A stretch of DNA of 64,000 nucleotides from Lycocorax pyrrhopterus obiensis (taxonomy: Eukaryota > Chordata > Aves > Passeriformes > Paradisaeidae). Shown here piece by piece: positions 36,515 to 48,000 of the stretch (the stretch's first letter is position 1; each line of letters starts with the position of its first letter). The translations under genes and the position numbers were made by a program. Under the pieces are notes generated by a model that saw only the letters and a program-made list of their open reading frames with translations, was not told the origin of the DNA and searched no databases. The DNA lies in contig JACSVZ010000006.1 of NCBI GenBank assembly GCA_014706295.1, positions 24,610,629 through 24,674,628 of the forward strand. The letters are read 5' to 3'.

Positions 36515-37265
36515 ATAGTGTCACTTTCTCTTATCTCTATCTCTTAGGCAGTTTAACCCACAGCTCAGGGTTTCAGTCAGGAGGCCTGTTCAGGATGGGC
36601 TTCAGTGGTGCAGCTTCATTATGCAGTTTTGCTAATAATAGCCAAAAATCTTTCATAAAAGTGTTTAAGCCATAAACCATAACACTTTAGCCTCCGACAC
36701 TAGCATAGTAGGATTTGCTGTTATTAGCTATGTTTGTATTAACAATTATTAATAATGGAACTGATAAATCCCCTCAGCCAAATGTGCTCTGATTTTATGA
36801 ATTGTTTTTTTTTAAGTTAGCTGAAAACTATTCTGCAGTAATTTTAAAATATTTTCTCCCACAGTATAGATATTTTTCTCTTTCTTTTCCCTTTGCATAC
36901 TTGATTTCTTATCACTCTCCATTTATTTTCACTGATGTGAAAACAGGCAAGAGAAATGCTTTTCAACTTTTTCGTTTTGTATGTAACTCAGCAACTACAT
37001 GTGGAACAGATGGAAAACATCCTATGCAGTATATTTCATCTGAATGACATTCATGGAGTGTGTATCTTGTTTAGAACTTTCTTTTTTTTGATTAGTATTC
37101 AGTTACATATCATTTTCTCTGGAGATAAACATACATGCACAGACACATTTTTTTCTTGGGTCAAGGCTCACCAAAATGCAGCTAAAAAGACATTTATGAC
37201 CCATTAAGCCCTTGTATGTGGTTCACAAATTACTTATGTCCTTTTGTCCACCCTCAACAGAATAA
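36515..37265. other. Intergenic, nothing recognised
   Basis: AT-rich spacer between the LTR-like block and the CR1 fragment. No exon, repeat family or notable structure was seen. Confidence 0.6.
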
Positions 37266-37660
37266 AGGCATAGAATCACAGAAAGCTTGGGGTTGGAAGC
37301 TTGGGGACATCTGGATGCTATCTTATCCATCCTCCTTGCTCAACCAGGGTCACCTAGAGCAGGGTGTCCAGGACTGTATCCAGATGATTTTGAATATCTC
37401 TATGAATGGAAACCCTGCAACCACCCTGGGCAACCTTTGCCTGTGCTCAGTTACACCCCCACAGTGAAAAAAATATTTCCTGATGTTCAGAGGCAACCTC
37501 CTGTATTTTGATTTGTGCCCATTGCCTTGTGTCCTGTGACTGGGCACCACTGAAAAGGTGCTGGCTGAATTTGAAAATGCTGCTTTGCACCCTCCCTTGA
37601 GTTATTTATATACATTGGTAAGATCACCCTTATAGCTTTTCTTTGCTAAGCTGAAGAGTT
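37266..37660 (-). mobile_element. CR1 LINE, 5'-truncated 3' fragment
   Basis: The + strand starts with the reverse complement of a CR1 3' end (AGAATCACAGAAAGC, then GGGGTTGGAAG) and goes on to TGCTCAACCAGGGTCACC TAGAGCAGG, a CR1 hallmark. On the - strand the C-terminal RT segment can be read with small lesions: RLPLNIRKYFFH, then VTEHRQRLPRVV, and IEIFK near the end. About 0.4 kb survives. It is more diverged than the copy at 53273, and the right end (5' side) fades out near 37660. Confidence 0.9.
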
Positions 37661-38184
37661 GATTTTTTTGGTCTATGTTTGAAAGTAAGGCAGTGTGCAT
37701 GCCATTAAATAAGCCAAAGCTGAGAAAAGGGGTTTGACCATTATGCTATAACCATATACACTGCTTATCTGTTAACATGGTTCATGGCTTTCTTATGGCT
37801 TACTGGATTGTCTGGACAATGTCTGATCAAGGTTTCAGAAACCTTGTACCAAGGACTGTTCCCACAATGCAGGATGGATGGGACTACACCAGGTTTGTCT
37901 CCCTCCCCTCTCTGCAGTCCCCCAGGTCTGAGTCAGAAGGCTGTGTACCCTCAGATATCCTTCATACTCTGCTTTAGGGCTATTGCACATTCCTTCAGAC
38001 TCATATTGTGAAAATGCCTCTTTAGCTGTAAAGGCCGACATAATGTACAGAAACTCAACATTTCTGCTCTGGGCACTTATACAGGACAGGAATGGGGATG
38101 CATAGGACTGCTTAGGTAGAAAATAAAATGCTCCTTACATAGAAATTTGAGTCCATCCTTGCTGCCTTACATTTTGGGCAGCCA

Positions 38185-38930
38185 GCCTTACAAAAATGTT
38201 GTGCTGGATAGAAGGCATCAGCAATAATGTAGAAAAGCATATTCAGCTGGAGAAAAGAAAGCACGTTAAACTTGACGCAGCGCAGAAGAGGGTACTGATA
38301 GCAGGAATGCTGTTTTCATCTGTGGAGTGACAGAAAAACTCTCAGAGGGCCTTGATGCTCTTTAGAGCCTCAAAGATCACATTGATTCAAAAAATAACTA
38401 TTCTGAGTGCCACAGTATTGATGAAAACAACACATGGAAAGTTCATCTCTCACTGGTGTCATAACAGATGGTGCCTCCTTTATGATGGTGAGATATAAGG
38501 GTGTTGCAGCACTTAAGAACAAAAATTCTTGTAGAGTATGGAGATGAAGACACTGTTTTATTCATTAGCAAACTCTTATTGCAAACCCCCTTAAAATAGA
38601 TCATGTCATACACATTGATGTTAAATGTATGAAAGTCTCCATCCCTAAAAGTCTAGTCCTCTGTGGAAGACCATGAGACTGAACCTGGAGATGATGTATA
38701 TTCACAGCCCTTCAGCACACGTGCGTTGTTTCGTTGTGTTGGAGGACACAGATGTATTCCTGCAAAAGAGAAGTAAGGATAACAATGTCTGCAAGGCTGT
38801 TTCAGCTTTTTTCATGTCTCAGTGAAGTGAGTCAGAAGATTTGCAGTGGCAGAAGTTCCCATCTGCCCTAATTGACTGTATGAAAACTTTGAAGGGAAAC
38901 CTCAAAGCATTGCAGAAACATCAGAAGCAT
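38185..38930 (+). pseudogene. Degenerate hAT-superfamily transposase (Charlie / GTF2IRD2-like type)
   Basis: Not open in one frame, but collinear motifs of a hAT transposase appear in order across frameshifts and stops. They are YKNVVLDRR (38189-38215; family F-N-LSRRT), NNVEKHIQLEKRK (from 38223), EEGTD (38285-38299; family DESTD with the first catalytic Asp), VFICGVTE (38312-38335; family FIRGV), SLK (from 38366), W (38435), TDGASFM (38464-38484; family TDGAP with the second catalytic Asp), YKGVAALK, HCFIH (38551-38565; family HCIIH), LKIDHV (38590-38607), and HT-V--L (38716-38736; family HTEVRWLS). At least two frame changes and several in-frame stops make it non-functional. Terminal inverted repeats were not found. 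It may be the transposon itself or a dead copy of a host gene derived from one (GTF2IRD2, FAM200 or ZBED kind). Confidence 0.7.
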
Positions 38931-41900
38931 AGTGACGCTTCCAGGTTGCAGCAAAGAAGAATTAGAGGAGAAAAACCTTTTTCCTTCGGAATGAGAGAAC
39001 CAGTAGTGACCCAAGAAATGCTCCAGAATATGTAATTGTACATCTTTTTGACTTGAAGTGGACTGTGAAGATAAAGATAATATAATGTGAATGATGTCTG
39101 TCTGTTTTCTAAAAAAAACTTAAATTATAAGCCTTCTTAGTGCTTACTGGCACTCCTATGAAATTATCCTTTCTTTTCAAAGTATGTTCAGATGTGAGCA
39201 AATATCCTTAAATACAAGTATTAATACATACACTTCGAGATCATGACACCAATGGTCACTTTATATCAGTCCTCTTTATTACATCAAGTTTTAAACTCAT
39301 GTTGCTGCTAAATAATCAGCAATAAAAATCTGTTGTGGAAGTCCCAGTCAATGATAAATTGAACAACAACGCTGAATTCTCCTTATACAATCTTTGTGTA
39401 TGTACCACCCTACATTTATGAATTTTTCTGAAGCCTTGTATTGCAGATGGGACATTTTTCTATGACTCAGATCCTGATACCCTATCAGCATATCTGTCCT
39501 GAATAAATTTGTGGGGGGAACACCTGAAATAGATGCTTTCAGGGTAGCAGTCAGATTTTAGGATTCTGGATCCTTCCTCTTTTCTGAGTGCTCCAGATAA
39601 GAAAAAAATAAATTGATCTGATTAACAGAGAAAGAGTGATCATCAGGAATTCACCTCATCTTCCCCTGGAACCTATTTCTGACAGCAGTGATTCTACAAC
39701 CGATTAGCTACTATAAGGACAAAGTAATGTGTATCAAAATAGGAAAAACCTTTCAGAATGTCCCTAACAACATCCTGGAGACCAGCCCCATGATTTCTAG
39801 CACACAGAGTTACTGCCTCTCTGGAAAGACTCTAGCTTTTATTAAGGGCAAAAATTAATGTCTGCTACAAAGAATGCCACTTTTAGACACAAATGAATGC
39901 AGCTGGTCCTACAAAAGCTATAGTACATGTTATTCAGTCCTGCCAACACTGTGCAGGACTTGCTGAAAACTCTCATTTCAGATCCAGAGAATTGTCTGCA
40001 GATCAGTTTTTCCCCAGCTCCTGCCAGAGTCTCTCCTCCATCTGAGCATGGAGTCAGGTCTTGAAAATAATTTTCTCTTTATTTTTCTGAGAGAACACAT
40101 TAAGGAAGGGACTTATCCTTTCCCTTCCATTATTCAATGCTGCTCTTTTCCGTCTTCCTCTCACAATGGGGACTGACAGTTTTCTGGCTAGCTTCTTATC
40201 TGGAGTTCAGAGTTTTTAATTTGCCTGACAGTTTCAGTTGGCTAACTTAGGATATATCCATCTTTCTTTCACCTTTTCAGAATTGCTGGCTTCATAGGTT
40301 ATTTCCCTTAGCCAGCAGAGCTGTTATGGTGGCCCTGGTGTCCAGGTCTTCTGCTGTTTCTGTTGTGCTTGTTCTCAGTTGCACAGAGCAGTCTGGGGTG
40401 GGGGGGTTGTTAGGTGTCTGTTTGTCTTTCTGAAATGTCCTTCCACCTTGCTGTTTTCTTTTGCTTTACATTTAAGTAAGATATAAGATAAACAGATATT
40501 TCTTAATTTTGCAGATTTTGCAAACTTTGGGTTCCTTAATTGTCTACAATCTGTGAACTCAGTCTGTGGAAAGAAGTGTCCAGCAAGCTAAACTGTGAAA
40601 GTCAGGAAAAGCAGGCACTATTTCATGTCTAAGATATTGCTTTGGCAGTCATCTCAATAGTTATGACCGAACACAAGTTTTTCTTTCTATACATAGAGAA
40701 AAATGTGTGCGAGTATGTAGATTTTATATTTTCATGTCATGTATATACATATGTACGTAATTCTAGTTTATTCAGATATTTTACCCACTGAATCAAGACT
40801 AGATCCCTTCTCCAGTTTGAAAGATAAACAAGTAGAAGTTTATGGATTAAGGATTTGAGAACCTTGCCACTCATATTTGTTCTGTGAAGAGCATAGTGTG
40901 TCTTGGTTTTGGATCCATCCTGGAAAATATAAAAACAGCAAAAAACTCTAAGCCTTATGTATCCAGTATTTCTTCATGAACTATAAAGCAACACTTGAAC
41001 AAGTAAAATTGTGATGTTAGTTCTGGCTCTGGGAAATAGCCTTGCACTTGTTTATAACAAATATATAAATATATGAAGAGTGAGTTGCTATATAATGTTT
41101 TTCTTTAAGACACAGTTTAATTATTATTTTCATTTTGTGTTTTTGCTGTTTGTTTTGTTTTGTTTCTTCCTTTTTACTTTCAGATATGGCACCTCTTCTT
41201 TCTTGTCTCGTCATCCTGAAATAATGATGTTTTTGTAGCCTGAGTTTTCTTAAAAGTGGGAAGAGTAAGCAGATAGTACTTAAAACAGCAGTATGTAATA
41301 GTTGTTGTTATGTGCACATGTGGATGCAGAGCCAAAAGCATCTTTGGACAGAAGAGACAACTAATTAAAGTACACAGCAAGTTTCAGCTCCCCTGCCTTA
41401 GAGTTATGTACCTTTTAGAGTAAACAGTGTACTTGCTAAATACAACCTGTTATGCTTTAATGGAGTTTGTGACATACTGAAGAAAAAGCTAGAGGGTGAG
41501 TGGAATAAATTAGCACCTGTTTGGTCCTTGGATATCATGAGTTTACATACTGTTGGAGAATTACAGGAAATAATGTCCCTGCAGGATTTTGTCTGAGTGC
41601 CTCTTGTGTTAGCAGATTAAGGCAGCTGAGCTCCAGGTTCCTCGGGGCTCTCTTGCTTCACACAGTCCTTGTTGGGAAATTTGCAGCTACCTTATTTATC
41701 TTAGCTTTGCTCCAAACAAACCTTGAAAGACAGTGGAATAAATTCAGAGCAAAGGGGTGATTAATGATCTAATGTCAAATATTCACATCTGTCACTGAAT
41801 CCAGTGTCTCCAAAGGAGAAGCTGAGCTCTTCTACTGAACACTCTATATTGCACAAAGCAAACACAAAAATACAGTAAGTAAATGGGAAAAAATAAAACA

Positions 41901-42881
41901 ACAAAAGGACAAACCAAAGAAAAAGCACAAACTATACCTCGAGAAACCAAGTTTAAATACGTTGGACAACTGCAGTCATTTTTCTATGTTTCTATAAAAT
42001 AATGGGGTGCTGTATCTCTGGGGCCAGGGTGGTGCTAATATGTGGAGCTGGAGAGGGGACCGATGCTGAGACTGTGCTCCAGCTTACAGTGTGGCTCGGG
42101 GGGATTGTACTGGCAGCACGTGTTACTCAAGGAAAGATGCAGGGGGCCATCTCAAGTGTTCGCCAAGTTTTCCCTCTCAGGCTCTCCAAGGCCAGTGTTT
42201 CTTAACATTAAAGAGTAAAACTTTCAGCACTGCCAACACAAAAATATTATGTTATATGATGTGTCATGCTTCTTGCAAAATGAAGGTGTAAAAGGGCTTT
42301 ATTTTGTATTTATTAAATATTCACAAGAAACACTGCTATTAACTGATGCCCCGTATGTCCATTTTGTCAGACCTCTGATTTACAGCTTCAACCACCTTGA
42401 CTCTACTTAGTTTGCTATAGTTGCACAAACAAAGTAACGAGGTAGCTGAAAATAAACCAGTGCACCACTTTAAAGTATAGGCTCTAAAATACTTTAAAGC
42501 TACTCCTTTTTTTGCCTTTTTTCTTACTGAGCCAGATGACAAGTCCTTGCTTGATAACTGCTACTTTTTAGCTCTCAGATTTCTCTTTTAAACCTCATTA
42601 AACATTATCAGATGCTTGAAAGATTCAGTATCTCACTTCTCATTCTTTTCTGTGTTTAAGGGGATTACCAGCTCTACCAATCGACACACAAATACTTCTC
42701 TTTCTCAATAATTAATAATGGACTAATTTTTTTTGTCATCTGTTCTCTTTGCTAGTCTTAAATGGGTGTTTTGGCGTATACATAAGCTCTATACAGAGAC
42801 TCATAGAGAAACTTTCAAGAGGTGGTGTAAACAGACAGCTTTCTCTCTTTCTGAGACCAGAACAGGGCTACAGCCACAGTA

Positions 42882-42914
42882 GGGTGACACCCTCTACAAA
42901 GATTGGTGTCACCC
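42882..42914. repeat. Perfect 10-bp inverted repeat with 13-base loop
   Basis: GGGTGACACC (42882-42891) pairs with GGTGTCACCC (42905-42914). GGTGACA-type half-sites resemble nuclear-receptor or T-box half-sites only loosely, so no binding claim is made. Confidence 0.8.
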
Positions 42915-43003
42915 CAATTGGCTTCCACCCCATTTTCTTCCAGGATTTTGAATTGCAAGCATTCAGAACTCATAAATCAGGCTAATAATATAGCAGAATA
43001 ATT

Positions 43004-43018
43004 AAAAAAAAAAAAAAA
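43004..43018. repeat. Homopolymer A15
   Basis: Fifteen A followed by GG. No element body was recognised upstream. Confidence 0.85.
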
Positions 43019-44539
43019 GGATGATTTAAAAAACTAAACCTTTGGACTGCTCTTTATTTCCTTTTAGTGCTGATATATTAGGGACTCATTGTTCTGATAC
43101 CCAGAATGAAGAAGTTGGGGGTTTTTTTACATATTTAATGTAAACTGAAATTCCCAGTAGTGCCATGATACTGATACAGTGAGACTCCCTGAAGAAATGG
43201 ATAAAACTGAGTTAATGAGATAGGATAAAAGCAGAAGAAATGGTTATGCAGCTTCCTGAGTAACATTTTTCTTGAAAGAGTTTACTGTTTTTTGCTGTTT
43301 GCCCTAAATGTGGTGTAAAGGTTGGAACAAGGTAGCAGGGTAAAAGCAGTTATTAGAAATAAATTAAGCTATTTAATGTTTTATATATCTGCATTAGAGT
43401 TTCCTGTAGTGGTTATTACTATAATGCCTAAGTGTTCTCTAAGTAATTTAGATGTGCTCTGTGGAGGTCTTAATGCAGTTCAGTTGAATCATCTCTTCTT
43501 TTCTCAGTAGAGAGACAATGCTCAGGTGCACCTCTCTCCAGTTTTCTTCCTTGCTATGTCTTACTCATGCTGTTAATAGTGGAAAAGCTTTCTTGGAGAA
43601 TATAATTTTGCATGCATTTTGATGGTGGTCAGATGTGTCTAAAAGCTGATTGCATTGCTAACGCTTTCTAACTCTGAATGTTTCCTGGTGTTGATCTTTG
43701 TGCCCTTTACCTTTTATGACCTGCCTAGTGCAGCATAGCCAGGCATGGTCAGAGATGCATTCACTTGGGGTTCCAGGTGACTTCTAAGAGGAGAACCTAC
43801 CTTAGAGTAACATAAATACCCATGAACTGAGAGAAATGACCCCAAGCATCATGGCTTTTCCGTCACAACACTAGTCAGGAGGCAGCACTCACAGACCAGC
43901 AGAAGCCTCTCCAATCTCTGTAGAGACCCACTTCCCATAAAACTGTGTGGGATAATGCGATGCAAGGTTAATGCTTCCAGACCTATCTCAAAAAATTAAC
44001 TCATCTGCTTTAGTGCAAACTCTGTGCATGGAGTACAAGGACTTTGCGTCAGAATTGCACTATTTTAATACCTAGGAAGGTTGCAATAGGAGGCTCAGTG
44101 CCTAATTGCCATTGAACTGCAATACTGAAAACCTCACGAGGCATTCACCTACCTCTCCTAATCCCTAATTATTTCTGTGTATTCCCTTATTAAAAAGCTA
44201 TTCTTCCTCAGTAGTGCATTTTTTGTGCTCGTTCCAATATGGCACTCTGGCAACATAACTATCCAGAAATGTCATCTCCTGTGGTTAGTACTGTTCCTAA
44301 ATAGCAATTGTATTTGCTGAGGTGTACATGTTCACTTCTTTCTTCAGTATTTTTACATACTTGTTACAATTATAAATGTTACTTGGTTCTACCTGTAATA
44401 CACTGTCTCTCTCTAGTACACTCACTGATACTCACTTTTCCAATAGTGTGTGAAAACTTGCCAATGGCTATGTAGTAATATATATTTTTCCATTTACAAG
44501 ATAATGGGGAGATGTATAAAATGTAGATGTATTTGATTG

Positions 44540-45060
44540 CACTCCTTCCCTTCTGCCTTTGATGTCAATGTTCTTCTTAGGTGAACAGTTCTCAACCTTT
44601 GACAAACTGAGACCATTAGTTGAAACCATTAAAGCTGTAATCTATATTCCTCTCAGACATAATGAAACTGAAGTGGATTTTAGCTTTTTGAAGATTGCTT
44701 TTGGTTTGCTGAGATATGACCCTATGTCTGAGACCACTTGTTTTAAATTAGGAGCAACTCTGAGAAAGTGATGCACGTATATATGTACTCATAATCCTTC
44801 TAATGCCATCGGTGTTTATCTTTTGACAGCAGAGATACTTAATTTTGGAAAATGCATTCATGCAAAGGATACACAGTAACACTTATTATCTGATAAAGTT
44901 TCTCTTACACTGTCTTTTCCATTTTCTATGTTTTGCAACGTTTGGGAGATTTGGGAGGTTTTGTATTCTTATTGAATCTAAAAGAAATGCTGAAGTCAAA
45001 GGCAGAAATGGGCTCTTGTGAACGGTTCAACCATTATTTTGACTCTTTCCCTTTGTCATT
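44540..45060 (+). pseudogene. Possible degenerate piggyBac-type (PGBD-like) transposase
   Basis: One short open stretch and its continuation in other frames carry a weak but collinear piggyBac pattern. FDKLRPLVETI (from 44598) matches the family K-RPL(I/V)(D/E) motif. YIP (44643-44651) and VD (44673-44678) match the Y-P and IDE segments, the Asp being the first catalytic residue. K, then RYDP, then CFKLG fit FKGR---KQY-P---FKLW, with one short deletion assumed. CTYI follows where the family has TGY(V/I). HLLSDKV (44880-44900) fits the L--DNFYTS segment with the second catalytic Asp, and GSCERFNHYFDSFP (45011-45052) fits GTVR-NR---P. A stop codon at 44769-44771 and a frame change break it. No TTAA-flanked terminal repeats were found. 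Chance similarity is a real alternative. Confidence 0.4.
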
Positions 45061-48000
45061 TATTCTTGATAATTCTGCCTCTTCTTCAAGATGTCTGATG
45101 TGAGACTCATTTAATGAACAGCATTAATTGGAAGATTTCTGAAAACAATTTTTGAGGGGATGGTGTAAGGACTTGTCTTGCCTGGAAAGATTTTAATAAA
45201 GCTCAGGACAATTTCAGAGGAAAGGCAGGTGTAATTTCTAGACCAGTGACATTATCAGCTTCATCTCTGTAGGTTTTGTTTAAAGGAGCCTAAATATTTA
45301 CAGATCTACAAGAATGTGCCTGTAATACCCTGAAAATATTCTGCTACTGGTCTGAGATTGACAATTCAGGATGTCATTTGGTGTTCCAGTCTAATTCTGC
45401 CATCAGACCTGAAATCTGGGATCTTCAGCTTGGTCCAGAGCTGTGAGAACTTAAGAGATTTATTTAACACAGAAGCTGGAACTGGAAGATGAAACAGTGG
45501 AAAACAGCCCTGTTTGAATGCAGTCTATGCAGATCCAGTAGTTACCTTCATGGACCCTTCTGAAATCTGATTTTCTGCTCTGCAAATAATACATGAGAAT
45601 ACTATTTTTCAAAAGTTGCCTTATAGTAAGATTCTGTGATTCTGGGACATGCGTTGGTTGGTACTTACACCAGAAATCTTCATACATGAAAAGCAGAAAA
45701 CACCACTGGAATTGCTGGAGAACAAAACTTGTCAGCAGTGTTTAGTTTTTGCAAGAAGGCACTAGAGATAAACTACGGGAATTTGTTCCTGTGTTAAGCA
45801 ACACATAAGTCTGAGTAGCTGAATTTCAGTCCGCTAGAGGTCTGTGAAATCATTTCCCAAGTATGTTTTTCATCTTGTTTTACAGCAACCTTGCTGAGTC
45901 TGATACAGTTAAGATAAAAAACTTTTGATCCAGTTTCTATTGTTCTTAAACAAAGGACTACATCCACATGGAGTTCTATTTAAGAGACACACCTAATTTA
46001 GAAAACAGTCCTAGCTGATTCTTTATTCTTGGATCAGCACAGGGAATTGCTCTAACTACTGATTGACTAATATTTCATGTAAGATATTGGCTTTCCTTGC
46101 AAATGGCCATTTTTTCAAATAGGAAGAGAGTACCATGTGGTGCAGAGTTCATTAGCATGAAATACCCACTCCATCGTGGTTCTTCATAGTGCTAAATTTA
46201 CTTAAGTGGAAAAGGAGCCAAGATCCATGGCCTTGCATAGCTAATGAGGTTTTCCAGAGCACTGAGAGGACACAGGTGGCTATCTATTAACATCTAGCTC
46301 AGACTGTTTGACTTGCTTTCAAATCGCTTGTTAAGCCTCAAAGCTTAGTTTCCAAATATATCTGGGGTAATAATTTTTCAGTTTTTTGGTGCTATACTAG
46401 CTAATTTCCTTTAGTTTCTATTCTAATTATAGCTATATTAGAGCATATTTTATCCCTAATTTTATGCTGCATGTGTAGTCAGTTTAACTCAGCACATAAA
46501 AACATCTGAAATAATGCTCTAAAAGGCATTAGTAAATTTGTGATTTTCGTAATAAAACCCAGTGCCTGGTGTTAGCATTCAAGAGCATAAGCACAGCACT
46601 ACAAATCATAAGATAATTGTGGCTATTCAGAAAGGTACAGGTAGGCTCCATACACCCTAATCTTTAATCCCAGTTGCTGCAGTTCAAAGAGAGTGATTGT
46701 TGAGAGCATAAGATGTAGCAAAAATGATGGTATTCAAAATTGCCTGAATTAATTTGAATGTATTATTTTCATCTCTGCTCAGGATTCAATATTTCACTTG
46801 GTTTCGGTTAAATTCTTTGTATTTGGTTGATATTCAGAATGTAGTTCATTTGTGCATTGCTAAAGAGTGCTACTGCACAATGATATTTCGTGCCTTGAAA
46901 TATAATTAATGTAAAGCTGAATATCATTGATAAATGGAGGCTACTTATCAGTGTTTAGCATATAGGGAAATATGAAAGGGAATAATGTAATTTGTCTGAA
47001 GCAATTAGTTGTCTAAATTAGAGATAAAGGATTAAGGATGAGACATTTAAAGAGCCAAGCAGAATAAATATATAAAATGTTCAAAAGTAAAAACACGACA
47101 CTTTTAAGTTGGTAGCCCATTGTAAGATAACAGGTGCCTTTGTATTTTCTGTGGACAAACATAGAGTGTTAAATGATGCCTAGGTGTGATACATATAATC
47201 ACCGTAGAAAGTAATAGATAGGAAAGGCTGCAATGCACTGAAGTCTTCAAACATGCTCATTGTGGCATGTTTCCACTAAAATGAGTGGTGACCACTGGAA
47301 TAATATATGGAGAGCCAGATCCTCCACTTTGAGACACAGAAAACAATGTATTAAACTGCTTACAGCAATGTTACTTTTGTTGTCTGAAATATATTGTGCT
47401 GGCTCTTAGACTGGAATGCACTTCAGCTGCCAGGAATCTGATCTAATGAGTTTTTAGAGGGACTATAGGATAAAGTCTGACCGAGGACTAATGCTGGGCT
47501 CTGTCCTATCGCCTGGGTGTGAGTAACAGCAAATGCCTATTGGATCAAGAAACTATGCCAAATATCTCTGGGCACTAGTGGCATTTAAACTATATATATA
47601 TATATTAAAAATTCAAATTTCTCTTTCCTTCTCTCCCATGTTTCCAAAGGTGATTCAGCACAGATGTAGCATCATCTGCATATTGCTCCACCAGTCCCTT
47701 GGAAGCCTAGTTATCAGCACTTGTATCACAAAATAGAAAGGTAAATTTTTTGCAGCTCTTTTTCTCAAGGAGAAAGAGAGGAGAAACTCACACAAGAGTC
47801 TGGGATGTTTAGAGGGTTGTAAGAAAATCATCATTCTACTTCATGGGTCTTCCAGAAGAGACAAAGACAAGATCTGCGTGAAAGCTAAAAAAACCCTATG
47901 GGCTACCTTCCTAAAAGAAAATGTAAGGTTACCAAAAAAGAGTTCCTGCACAGCTGAAAGTCTTTTCCTGGTCTTTAAAAGTAGATCAAGACTTTCAGTA

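Larger units (their letters stand above)
38931..44539. other. Intergenic, no recognised gene
   Basis: AT-rich sequence. It holds a G-rich run (40393-40406), a perfect 10-bp inverted repeat (42882-42914) and an A15 run (43004-43018). The 3' remainder of the hAT-like element may extend a little into its left edge. Confidence 0.55.

Noticed and set aside
45631..45646. ATTCTGTGATTCTGGG as a CR1 tail
   Set aside because: No CR1 body sequence precedes it on either strand, so the word alone is too short.
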